Source: Xanthomonas hyacinthi (GTDB lineage: Bacteria; Pseudomonadota; Gammaproteobacteria; Xanthomonadales; Xanthomonadaceae). From it: 64,000 nt of DNA. Where the stretch lies: positions 124,001 to 188,000 of the forward strand of contig NZ_CP043476.1 in the NCBI RefSeq assembly GCF_009769165.1. The letters are read 5' to 3'. This document shows positions 7,989 to 14,254 of this stretch, one piece after another. The notes beneath the pieces are model-generated. The model had not been told where the DNA came from and searched no databases. It was given only the letters and a program-made list of their open reading frames with translations. The translations under genes and the position numbers were made by a program. Every line of letters begins with the position of its first letter. Within the stretch, counting starts at the first letter, position 1.

Positions 7989-8273
7989 GGGGAGGCCAAG
8001 CCGGCACGGCAAGGAATGGCGGACGAAAGCGCGCCCATAGCCAAGGCCAATTTCCGTCCGTTGTTGCTGATCGAGATTGACAGTCGGACTGCATCCGTCC
8101 GGTTGAAGAAGCTGCCTTCCCGGCCAGGCTTGTTGCGTATCCGGTACGAGGACGACGCCACCGAGGCCGAAGTCGAAGCCATCCGCTGCAAGATTTTGTC
8201 GCTGGAAGACGGCGGGGAGGCGGTTCTTCCCTTCGTAGGGGCAGATGCGGAGCCAGCCAGGGCCACCGGATGA
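7989..8273 (+). pseudogene. parB: parB/korB, C-terminal domain, severed by the IS
   Basis: The open frame leaving the IS reads GEAKPARQG, then from ATG 8016 an 85-residue stretch. Residues LLLIEIDSRTASVRLKKLPS and LLRIRYEDDATEAEVEA follow the KorB C-terminal beta-barrel pattern (R-x-A-x-L-x3-RP ... G-x-A-x-I-x-YEDDG). In IncP plasmid KorB and relatives this domain dimerises the repressor/partition protein. It continues the interrupted gene at 5,546-6,346 in orientation and order. Translation from 8016 could yield an isolated dimerisation domain, but no ribosome binding site is obvious. Confidence 0.75.
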
Positions 8274-8289
8274 CGGTTGCTCTGGCGCT

Positions 8290-8333
8290 GCTGGGTTGGG
8301 ATGGCCGCGCAGGGTGAACCATCCCAACCCAGC
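8290..8333. repeat. perfect 15-bp inverted repeat after parB/korB
   Basis: GCTGGGTTGGGATGG at 8290-8304 is repeated inverted at 8319-8333 around a 14-nt loop. It lies 17 bases after the parB/korB stop and 24 bases before the next start codon. No T-tract follows, so a classical terminator is unlikely; an RNA stem that partially attenuates or stabilises the message, or a protein site, fits better. Confidence 0.7.
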
Positions 8334-8356
8334 AACCCCAAACAGGAGTGCCCATC

Positions 8357-8596
8357 ATGAAGACCCTAGCCGCCTGGCTCTATGAATCCTTCCCCGTCTT
8401 TCAGGAATGGTTTCCGATTCCCGCCCTCTTCCTAATAGCCCTTTATGCTCTGGTTGCACTCATCGGGCTGGCTATCGCTGCATGGCTGTTCTGGAAGTGG
8501 TTCAACAGCGGCCTAGACGGGATTCCCGATCCGGTGTACCCGGTCATTCAGCGTGTCGTTGTTGTCCATGAGCATCGGCATAGCCGCGACGAGTAA
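8357..8596 (+). CDS. small inner-membrane protein, 79 aa, unknown function
   Basis: ATG 8357 is chosen over an upstream GTG at 8348 because AGGAG at 8344-8348 sits 8 nt before it. Residues about 20-48 form one long or two short transmembrane segments (PIPALFLIALYALVALIGL, AIAAWLFWKWF). The tail is short, soluble and ends basic/acidic (VVVVHEHRHSRDE). I do not recognise a family. It lies between a stem-loop and a strong terminator, as the last gene of the parAB(korB) operon. Confidence 0.65.
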   Translation: MKTLAAWLYESFPVFQEWFPIPALFLIALYALVALIGLAIAAWLFWKWFNSGLDGIPDPVYPVIQRVVVVHEHRHSRDE

Positions 8597-8643
8597 GGCC
8601 TAGCGATCACGTACAGATTCCGTGTTGTCAACCTGATGACCCG

Positions 8644-8668
8644 AACCGCCCGCAAGGGCGGTTTTGCT
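8644..8668 (+). terminator. rho-independent terminator of the par/kor operon
   Basis: AACCGCCC and GGGCGGTT pair perfectly around the tetraloop GCAA (8,652-8,655), followed by TTGCTTT. It closes the rightward transcript that ends with the 79-aa membrane protein. Confidence 0.85.
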
Positions 8669-8696
8669 TTGTGCGGTAAACTTTGGAAGCGCTGAA

Positions 8697-8768
8697 TTTC
8701 TACATGTAGAAAAGCGTTTGAGGACTATTGCAGGATAGGCCGAGGGCCGCAAAGTGGTACCACTTTGC
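8697..8768 (+). promoter_or_regulatory. two perfect palindromic operators upstream of an island gene
   Basis: TTTCTACATGTAGAAA (8,697-8,712, 16 bp) and GCAAAGTGGTACCACTTTGC (8,749-8,768, 20 bp) are both perfect palindromes. They occupy the control region of the gene starting at 8790. Plasmid backbone repressors of the Kor/Kfr type bind dyads of this kind, and two different dyads imply two different repressors. No gene for such a repressor other than the broken parB/korB is in view. No confident -35/-10 pair could be assigned. Confidence 0.65.
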
Positions 8769-8789
8769 ACGTTTCACGTGGAGGATCGA

Positions 8790-9059
8790 ATGACGTACAC
8801 CTACGAGCAGGTACTGGCCTACGAAGTGGCCAGCGAACTCGCCAATACCCACATCGCGGATTATTCGGCGGCGATTGGCGAGGAGGAAGAAAAAGCCTGT
8901 CCTGACCAGGCACGGATCGACCAGCTTCGGGACTCATCCCTAGCTATCGCATTAGAGCGCCGCAGCCTCTCCATGACAGACGATGAAGCTGTTGCTCGGT
9001 TCATCGCCAAGTACAGGCGCGAGCCGTCTTCACGGGCCGCAGAGGATGCGCCGAACTGA
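8790..9059 (+). CDS. small acidic island protein, 89 aa, unknown function
   Basis: ATG 8790 has GGAGG at 8,780-8,784 as its ribosome binding site. The protein is soluble, acidic and mostly helical (YEQVLAYEVASELANTHIAD, then GEEEEKACPDQARIDQLRD). Its C-terminal part (MTDDEAVARFIAKYRREP) resembles short accessory proteins of plasmid and ICE backbones. I do not assign a family. It stands alone behind the two palindromic operators, so it is probably tightly repressed and expressed on transfer or excision. Confidence 0.6.
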   Translation: MTYTYEQVLAYEVASELANTHIADYSAAIGEEEEKACPDQARIDQLRDSSLAIALERRSLSMTDDEAVARFIAKYRREPSSRAAEDAPN

Positions 9060-9102
9060 CCGCCAGCCATTCTTGAATTGGAACTGGCGGACGTGCGAGC
9101 GA

Positions 9103-9168
9103 GTTAGCACATCGCTTGGGATTAAACCGAGCCGCTGAGCGGCTTCGGCTTGAATGAATTGTTGGGGC
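9103..9168 (-). other. degenerate attC-like (integron cassette) end
   Basis: On the minus strand the end of the 9,122-9,634 gene encodes NNSFKPKPLSGSV. The DNA there (CCCAACAATTCATTCAAGCC, a GC-rich hairpin, then CGGTTTAATCCCAAGCG) resembles the attC sites of Xanthomonad chromosomal integrons, whose cassette proteins often end NSFKPxPLRG. The conserved right core GTTAGGC is not intact here. It is probably a decayed recombination site; no integron integrase is visible. Confidence 0.45.
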
Positions 9169-9634
9169 CCATCCAACGTGCCCACACGAGATAGAACACC
9201 GTGGCCCCGACTAAGCCGTGCAACGCAAAGCCGGCGATAGATTGTAAGTAACTGAGCCAGCCATAGAGAGTTGGCTCACCATCAATCACGAAGTCCACGT
9301 ACTTGCCGTACCAATTGCCGCCGGAGGAAAAACCCGTTCCATATCCGGGGCCGCGCCAGCCGATAAAAATGCCTCCGGCAATAGCACCTGCGAGAGCGAG
9401 CGGCCACAACCGCAGGCGCTGAGTGCGGTGTAGAAAGATGGTTAGAGGCACGCCAAGGACCAGCACGAACGGTGCCGCAAAGAGAACGGCCATGAGGCTC
9501 ATGAGCCCGACTTGGTCCCACGGAAGGTCAGCGCCCTGTGCCAGAGCCGGAACGAAGACCCAAACGAACAAGACCAGCGGTTGAACGACCAAGGCTGACA
9601 AGGAAGAAATCAAAGCGGCGAGAAAAATACGCAT
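9122..9634 (-). CDS. four-helix membrane protein, candidate immunity protein (paralogue 1)
   Basis: 170 residues with about four hydrophobic segments: an N-terminal one, LMSLMAVLFAAPFVLVLGV, LWPLALAGAIAGGIFIGW and SIAGFALHGLVGATVFYLVW. The central block (VLGVPLTIFLHRTQRLRLWP) is clearly related to the next gene upstream (VLGLPIHLLFQRIGWTSVWP), so the two are paralogues. The C-terminus NSFKPKPLSGSV is contributed by an attC-like sequence. It is the last gene of a leftward run below an exported RHS-type protein. By position it could be an immunity protein; an ordinary cassette membrane protein is the alternative. Confidence 0.65.
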   Translation of the reverse strand: MRIFLAALISSLSALVVQPLVLFVWVFVPALAQGADLPWDQVGLMSLMAVLFAAPFVLVLGVPLTIFLHRTQRLRLWPLALAGAIAGGIFIGWRGPGYGTGFSSGGNWYGKYVDFVIDGEPTLYGWLSYLQSIAGFALHGLVGATVFYLVWARWMGPNNSFKPKPLSGSV

Positions 9635-9646
9635 GGGCCCTAATAA

Positions 9647-10030
9647 TTAACTATCGCCAGCCCTTTGATTGTTCGGCCTAACAACCAACCAGAACGTCGC
9701 GGCGGCTATCGCGCCAAAGACGGCCGATATTGCAGCAATTGCGATGGAAGACGCGCTGGCTTGGCCAGCGTTTAGCGTCGGAAATACGAAATGGGTCACC
9801 ACAGCGCCCACAAACGCGCCCGCAATGGAGTAAGGCCACACACTCGTCCATCCGATCCGCTGAAACAGCAGATGGATTGGGAGCCCGAGAACGATCATTG
9901 CGGGATACGCAAACATCGCAATCAGTTTCAACGCCCAGAGACCTTTCCCGGCATTTCCCAAGAGCGATAGCGCCAGCATGAGTAGGCCGGGTGCCAGCGG
10001 GGCCAGCACAAGGCCGATTAGTACGCGCAT
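9647..10030 (-). CDS. membrane protein, candidate immunity protein (paralogue 2)
   Basis: Starting at ATG 10030 (MRVLIGLVLAPLAPGLLML) the protein has 127 residues and four predicted membrane helices; an in-frame ATG at 10060 would add ten polar residues and is less likely. It shares VLGLPIHLLFQR-x5-WPYSIAGA with the gene at 9,122-9,634. The stop is 12 bases from that gene's start, with an attC-like stretch ending in TTAGGGC between them. No enzymatic motif is visible. A role in protecting the inner membrane or sequestering a toxin is inferred only from context. Confidence 0.6.
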   Translation of the reverse strand: MRVLIGLVLAPLAPGLLMLALSLLGNAGKGLWALKLIAMFAYPAMIVLGLPIHLLFQRIGWTSVWPYSIAGAFVGAVVTHFVFPTLNAGQASASSIAIAAISAVFGAIAAATFWLVVRPNNQRAGDS

Positions 10031-10063
10031 ATTAGTTTCGTTGCCGAAAGCGTGTAGCAAGCA

Positions 10064-10396
10064 TTAGGTAGTAGCTTTTCGCCTGGCAGAAAGGAAGGCG
10101 AATGTCGCCAGGAAGTGGATCGCAGGGAATAGCACTACATAAATGTCGAACCCCGCACCACTCCGTAGGCGATGGGGAACGAACCCCAAGCCAAAAGCAG
10201 CCAAGCTGGAAAGGATGACGATGCCCGTGAGGGTTGTCCTGACTTGGGTGCTGAAAGCATTGAGGTACATGGCCATGTACCACAGCGCACCGAACACTCC
10301 ATACACGAGAATTTCTTGATCCTTCGTATAAAGGAATATCTGGGCCAGGTAGAGGGCGAGCGACGCCAGTAATGAACTGATTGCTAGCACTTTCAT
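10064..10396 (-). CDS. four-helix membrane protein translationally coupled to an RHS toxin candidate
   Basis: The start ATG 10396 overlaps the stop of the RHS-core gene (ATGA at 10,393-10,396), so the two are made together. The 110-residue product begins MKVLAISSLLASLALYLAQI and has four hydrophobic stretches, with short basic loops and a basic tail (SARRKATT). It shows no clear relation to the two paralogous membrane proteins downstream. Overlap with an exported polymorphic-toxin-like gene is the classic layout of a cognate immunity gene, and a membrane immunity protein suggests a toxin acting at or beyond the inner membrane. Confidence 0.7.
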   Translation of the reverse strand: MKVLAISSLLASLALYLAQIFLYTKDQEILVYGVFGALWYMAMYLNAFSTQVRTTLTGIVILSSLAAFGLGFVPHRLRSGAGFDIYVVLFPAIHFLATFAFLSARRKATT

Positions 10397-11118
10397 GGTT
10401 GCTGGGCTTTTCTGGTGATGTCTTCCGCGCTCTGCGTCCACACTTCTCTGGATTGGTTGTTCTTGGGATCAAAGGCGCGTTGCAGGAAAGAGTCGCCTTC
10501 GCCATACGTAACGATATTCTGCGCGCCGTTCTGGCCGGGCTGAACCATTCTCAACACGACGCCCCAGGTGGCGGCATGGTCGCCGGTAGTGACATTGAGA
10601 ACGGCGTTACCGCCGCTTTGCAGGGGCACTTGATACGACATTACGTTGTCCTGCCCCGTCATCCTGCTAATAGCGTTATTGGCGTTCACGTCGATCTTAT
10701 TGCCCTGCAAGGTGGCTGGTTTGTCTTGCATAGGCGTAGGGTTCTGCACCAAGGTGTTGTTCAACTTTTGGCCGTACGCAGCATCGCCACTCCCGCCTCC
10801 ATTGCTGAATCGATATGAGTGATGGAAGGTGGAGTCTTTCTCGCTGATACTCGCGGGAAAACCTTCAGGCCTGGGAAAGTTCACGGTGGGAAGGTTGCCG
10901 CCAATCGGAACCAACTGGCAGGTGTTGCCGGCACACTTGATGTCGCGTCCATCCGGGTCAACGAACTTGTAAGGGTTGTTCGCGGCGTAGCTGTAGCGGT
11001 TGAAGTTGGCGCCCGTATTCGGGTTGGCTTTTACGGGATCGTTTGATGCGCCAGCAGCGCCGGCGACCAGAACCAACGTCACCAGCATTGCGTTAGTCAG
11101 TGCTTTCAGCTTGTGCAT
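10393..11118 (-). CDS. exported orphan RHS-core protein with unknown C-terminal (toxin?) domain
   Basis: ATG 11118 overlaps the stop of the upstream gene (ATGA) and opens a Sec signal peptide (ALTNAMLVTLVLVAGAAGA). Residues about 37-58 are the RHS-repeat-associated core signature, NRYSYAANNPYKFVDPDGRD. The remaining ~180 residues form an unrecognised domain with notable segments STFHHSYRFSNGGGSGD and NVTTGDHAATWGVVLRM. Full RHS proteins have many YD repeats before this motif; here only the terminal core is present, so this is a stand-alone 'tip' with its own export signal. By family logic the C-terminus is a toxin, but no catalytic motif was identified. Confidence 0.7.
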   Translation of the reverse strand: MHKLKALTNAMLVTLVLVAGAAGASNDPVKANPNTGANFNRYSYAANNPYKFVDPDGRDIKCAGNTCQLVPIGGNLPTVNFPRPEGFPASISEKDSTFHHSYRFSNGGGSGDAAYGQKLNNTLVQNPTPMQDKPATLQGNKIDVNANNAISRMTGQDNVMSYQVPLQSGGNAVLNVTTGDHAATWGVVLRMVQPGQNGAQNIVTYGEGDSFLQRAFDPKNNQSREVWTQSAEDITRKAQQP

Positions 11119-12152
11119 CACCCGCCTCCTTGTGCTTTCGATTTCTCTTCTGCGAAGCGCTTCAGATATTTGTCCCAATCGGCTTTAGTCCACTCTCGCC
11201 AACCAAGTGTCTCGGCCTTGGAGCGCCACTCGCTGATGTTTCGGTTGTAGGAAAGAAATTCTGCTTGCTCTGCTGGTGGAATCTGCTCAGCCAGTGGATA
11301 CCTACTTCTAAAGCGCTGATCTACCAGGAGGGCGTATGCGTTCGCTTTGAGCGTCATAGCCGTCACATCCTTGGGGTCGGCTGCCAGGATCAAGTCGATC
11401 ACTTGTAGCGCCTGTTCGGGCTGGTGCGTTTGCAAGTAATACGGTGCCAGCACGGCAGTGGCAAATAGCGAAACCGATTCCTTCTGCGAGAAGGGCCGCA
11501 AGAAAACACCGTTTTCTAAGGCAACTTGCGAAATATTCAAGGCCTGCTCATAGCCGCCATCATCATGGAAGAGGCCACTGGTGGCGTCCAGATTCGTCCA
11601 GGTACCTTGTTCTTCATCGCCGTATTTGACGATCAAATGGTAGGGGGCCGTTGTCATCGTCATGGGCAACCCAAGCTTTTGCCCAAGCAGAACAACTGCG
11701 ATTGGCATGATGACGCATTGCCCTTTGCGCGTGACCAGGTAGGTGGACAACAGCGACTTATGGATGTCTTTGCCGTATGGATCGCTGTAGTCGTAGCCGA
11801 ACGGCCGATGGTCGTTCCAAGGCCCTGGCTTGTAGAGCGTCGAAACCAGGATATTCGCCTTGACCTTGTTGGAGGCACCAGGCGGAAAACGAGCGCGCAC
11901 CTTGGCCGCCAACGTATCGAGCTGGCGCAAGGTACCTTCCACGTCCACTTTGGGATCGACCATATGGTCGATGGTGACCTTGGCTCTGGCCAAGTCGATT
12001 TGACCTTCCCGCTGGCCTAGCAATTGCCGCAGCGTCTTAATATTTGCAGCGGCCGCGGTGCCGGCGGATTTGGTGGCCGCGATCGCAGGCACGCAAAGCA
12101 AAGCCAAGCATGAGCCCAGCATCCCTGCTATTAGAATGACCCGTTTCCCCAC
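11118..12152 (-). CDS. periplasmic SirB1-type transglutaminase-like protein with TPR-like tail
   Basis: 344 residues. The signal peptide is GMLGSCLALLCVPAIA. Residues about 50-220 match the SirB1 N-terminal transglutaminase-like fold: a motif with Cys (RKGQCVIMPIAVVLLGQKLG), then His in TAPYHLIVKYGDEE, and Asp in TWTNLDATSG, a plausible Cys-His-Asp triad. The C-terminal third has TPR-like helices (HQPEQALQVIDLILAADPKD). Its stop overlaps the RHS gene start, so it is the first gene of that operon. A role in processing or chaperoning the exported RHS protein is inference; it could equally be the enzymatic effector. Confidence 0.75.
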   Translation of the reverse strand: MGKRVILIAGMLGSCLALLCVPAIAATKSAGTAAAANIKTLRQLLGQREGQIDLARAKVTIDHMVDPKVDVEGTLRQLDTLAAKVRARFPPGASNKVKANILVSTLYKPGPWNDHRPFGYDYSDPYGKDIHKSLLSTYLVTRKGQCVIMPIAVVLLGQKLGLPMTMTTAPYHLIVKYGDEEQGTWTNLDATSGLFHDDGGYEQALNISQVALENGVFLRPFSQKESVSLFATAVLAPYYLQTHQPEQALQVIDLILAADPKDVTAMTLKANAYALLVDQRFRSRYPLAEQIPPAEQAEFLSYNRNISEWRSKAETLGWREWTKADWDKYLKRFAEEKSKAQGGG

Positions 12153-12365
12153 ATCCCCCTCCCTAACCCCTAGCCAACTCTAGCGCCAAGCGGGGCCTTC
12201 GCGCCACGCATTGGGAAGCCTCTGAAGGTACGAATGCGGTACAGCGCGCAACTTCTGCGCATTGGTATAGGTTGGCGTAAGTTGATGTTTCTAAAGTAAT
12301 TTGGCTTCACGCACCTTGGCGTGCCTTTTCGTTATTTATCAGTAACTTGTTGATTTGCAAGGAAA
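12153..12365. other. gene-free end of the island
   Basis: No coding region is supported here. It should contain the promoter of the leftward transglutaminase-RHS operon, but no confident -35/-10 pair was found. A weak CACGC...GCGTG stem followed by CCTTTT lies near 12,307-12,330. The stretch is more AT-rich than the core genome and abuts the tRNA fragment. Confidence 0.4.
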
Positions 12366-12410
12366 CTGTTAATCAGGGGGTCGTTGGTTCGAGTCCAACT
12401 TCGGGCGCCA
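12366..12410 (+). other. 3' fragment of tRNA-Asn(GTT), putative attachment site
   Basis: CTGTTAATC gives an anticodon loop with GTT (12,368-12,370). A proper T-arm follows (GTTGGTTCGAGTCCAAC) and the acceptor 3' half ends in TTCGGGCGCCA. No 5' half of a tRNA precedes it: upstream bases pair neither with the anticodon stem nor with the acceptor. Integrases often use the anticodon-loop-to-3'-end part of a tRNA gene as att, leaving the intact tRNA at one end and such a fragment at the other. The intact copy should therefore lie left of the window. Confidence 0.75.
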
Positions 12411-12420
12411 GAAATATCAA

Positions 12421-12451
12421 GGGCTTGCGGATCATCCGCAAGCCCTTTTTT
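12421..12451 (+). terminator. rho-independent terminator after the tRNA fragment
   Basis: GGGCTTGCGGA pairs perfectly with TCCGCAAGCCC around a 3-nt loop and is followed by six T. It is the natural tRNA-Asn terminator carried with the attachment site. Confidence 0.9.
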
Positions 12452-12580
12452 GTTGCGCCGGAAAAATTGCCGGAAAAATTCGCCCGTTTCAAGGGCCGTT
12501 GGCCGCGATGCTCGGATCAGCGAACGCCAGCTCGTCTTCTTCCGCCGGCGACGTCCCCCCGCCCTGAGTAGCAGCCAGGT

Positions 12581-13432
12581 TTAGAGTCCGGGGGTAATGC
12601 TATCGGTGTTGGCAAGATGTTGGGCATAGGCAGCCGGTGTCATGCCGCCGATTGCGTTCTTGGGTCGGTCCTCGTTGTATTCGCGTCGCCAGCGTTCGAT
12701 CTCGGTGCGCGCGTGCAGCAACGTCGGGAACCAGTGCTCGTTGAGGCATTCGTCGCGTAGCCGGCCGTTGAACGATTCAACGTAGGCGTTCTGGTTCGGC
12801 TTGCCGGGCTGGATGAGCCGTAGCTGCACACCATGGGCATGCGCCCAGGCGACCATCGCCCTGCCGCAAAACTCCTTGCCGTTGTCAGTGCGGATCACCT
12901 TCGGCAAACCGCGACTGTGTGCCAACCGATCCAGCACGCGCGTCACGCCGTGCCCGGAGATCGCGCGCTCCACGTCGATGGCGACCGCTTCGTGGGTTGC
13001 GTCGTCCACGATCACCAGGCACTTGAGCACTCGAGCTTCGGCGGTGCGGTCGAACACGAAGTCCATCGACCACACCTGGTTAGCCTGCGATGGCCGCAGC
13101 AGCGGTTGACGCTCGCCCACCGGTACCTTCTTGCGCTTGCGGCGGCGCACTTGCAGCTGCTGCTCGCGGTACAACCGCTCCACCCGCTTGTAGTTCACGA
13201 TGCGTCCTTCCTGTCGCAGTTTGAGATAGATCATCCCCACGCCATAACGGCGATGGCGATGCGCCAACGCAAGAATGCGCGCGCGCAGCTCAACGTTGCG
13301 GTCTTCGCGCGGGCAGTAGCGCAGCGCACTGGCGCTCATGCCGATCGCTGCCAAGGCGCGGCGCTCGCTGGCACCGCACCCGATCCACTCGCGCACCAGC
13401 GCACGACGCGCCGGTGCGCTCACCACTTTTTT
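12581..13432 (-). CDS. IS407-group transposase OrfB (DDE integrase core)
   Basis: Read from the slippery site at 13,427-13,432 by a -1 shift out of orfA (A AAA AAG on the coding strand), giving the joined OrfAB product. The HTH_21 region ([18 protein letters not shown]) precedes the rve domain with catalytic Asp in [11 protein letters not shown], Asp in [14 protein letters not shown] and Glu in [18 protein letters not shown]. The C-terminus [20 protein letters not shown] is characteristic. All three catalytic residues are present, so the transposase is probably active. Confidence 0.9.
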   Translation of the reverse strand, partial: KKVVSAPARRALVREWIGCGASERRALAAIGMSASALRYCPREDRNVELRARILALAHRHRRYGVGMIYLKLRQEGRIVNYKRVERLYREQQLQVRRRKRKKVPVGERQPLLRPSQANQVWSMDFVFDRTAEARVLKCLVIVDDATHEAVAIDVERAISGHGVTRVLDRLAHSRGLPKVIRTDNGKEFCGRAMVAWAHAHGVQLRLIQPGKPNQNAYVESFNGRLRDECLNEHWFPTLLHARTEIERWRREYNEDRPKNAIGGMTPAAYAQHLANTDSITPGL

Positions 13433-13689
13433 CGCAGCGCATCCTTGATCAGGTCGTTCTCGAACACCTGCTCGGCCAGCAACTTCTTCAGCCGCGCGTT
13501 CTCGGCCTCCAGGTCCTTGAGCCGTTTGGCATCGGGCACGCTCATCCCGCCGAACTTGCTGCGCCATAGGTAGTACGAGGCCTCACTAAAGCCATGGCGC
13601 CGGCATAGGTCCTTGATCGCCACGCCCGCTTCGGCCTCACGCAGGAAGCCAATGATCTGTTCTTCGGAAAAACGCTTCTTCACGTCCAA
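13420..13689 (-). CDS. IS407-group transposase OrfA
   Basis: 89 residues. The N-terminal helix-turn-helix ([20 protein letters not shown], then [20 protein letters not shown]) binds the inverted repeats. A leucine zipper ([20 protein letters not shown]) follows. The frame ends LRKKW right after the A6G slippery site from which OrfAB is produced by -1 frameshifting. AAGGAGATTGG precedes the ATG. Confidence 0.92.
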   Translation of the reverse strand: MDVKKRFSEEQIIGFLREAEAGVAIKDLCRRHGFSEASYYLWRSKFGGMSVPDAKRLKDLEAENARLKKLLAEQVFENDLIKDALRKKW

Positions 13690-13820
13690 TCTCCTTGGGG
13701 TAGGGAATTGGACTCCAAACTGGGGCGCTACTCAAAGTTGGGGGGACGTCGGCTTCTTCTCCATCCCTAAAAATGTAACGGATGAATGTCGATTCGGCCT
13801 AGTAGCAGCAACCTACATCT

Positions 13821-14252
13821 TCACCAGCACTCGCTTGCGCTAGCGGTGCCGCTGGCAGTGCGAACCCCTGTCTGGTTCAGACCCAGGGTGCCGCACTTGG
13901 CATCGCGCTGGAGAGCGGTCGGCACCGCCTGGATTGTGAATGTCTTGGCGTCCGGCACTCCACTGAATTGCACTGTATAGAAATTCCCCAGCCCATCGCA
14001 GACGGCGGGAGCGGCGGCACCGACATAGGTCAGGCGCGTCGTGTAATAACGCTCCATCAGCTGCGCGCGCTCCTGCAGGCAGGCGGCCGCCGCGGAACGT
14101 CGCGACTTGATCACATGCTGGGTATAGCTGGCGTAAGCGATTCCGGCAAGGATGCCGATGATCGCAACCACGATCATCAGCTCCATAAGAGAAAAACCAT
14201 GCTGCACGCGTGTCGCCTCAGTTCGCCGCCGGATCCTATCTGATATCGCCAT
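13821..14252 (-). CDS. pilE: type IV pilus minor pilin PilE
   Basis: ATG 14252 lies 2 bases past the pilY1 stop. The leader is unusually long and basic (MAISDRIRRRTEATRVQHG) and is cut before FSLMELMIVVAIIGILAGIA, with Glu at mature position 5, by prepilin peptidase PilD. The mature domain has cysteines at both ends of a C-terminal loop (DAKCG ... SECW), as in PilE/PilA pseudopilins. It works with FimT, PilV, PilW, PilX and PilY1 as the tip/initiation complex of the pilus in the inner membrane. It is the last gene of the operon, next to the IS407-group element and the island border. Confidence 0.9.
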   Translation of the reverse strand: MAISDRIRRRTEATRVQHGFSLMELMIVVAIIGILAGIAYASYTQHVIKSRRSAAAACLQERAQLMERYYTTRLTYVGAAAPAVCDGLGNFYTVQFSGVPDAKTFTIQAVPTALQRDAKCGTLGLNQTGVRTASGTASASECW

Positions 14253-14254
14253 GA

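Larger units (their letters stand above)
12555..13745 (-). mobile_element. IS3-family element, IS407 group
   Basis: Both ends carry related inverted repeats beginning CCCCCC and sharing TGAGTAGC...CAG-TTT-GAGTCC (12,555-12,589 and, reversed, 13,711-13,745). The 4-bp direct repeat ACGT flanks it on both sides (12,551-12,554; 13,746-13,749), the duplication size usual for this group. It encodes orfA and orfB on the minus strand joined by an A6G slippery site. IS476 and IS1404 of Xanthomonas are relatives known to me, but I cannot name this copy. It is 1,191 bp and looks complete and recent. Confidence 0.9.

Noticed and set aside
8290..8333. Rho-independent terminator after parB/korB
   Set aside because: The stem is perfect but no T-tract follows and the loop is long, so it is listed as an inverted repeat only.
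10393..10396. Frameshift joining the RHS protein to its downstream membrane protein
   Set aside because: The ATGA overlap is normal translational coupling, and both products have complete ends.
12300..12410. A complete tRNA gene
   Set aside because: Only the anticodon-loop-to-CCA part can be folded; bases upstream pair with neither the acceptor nor the anticodon stem.
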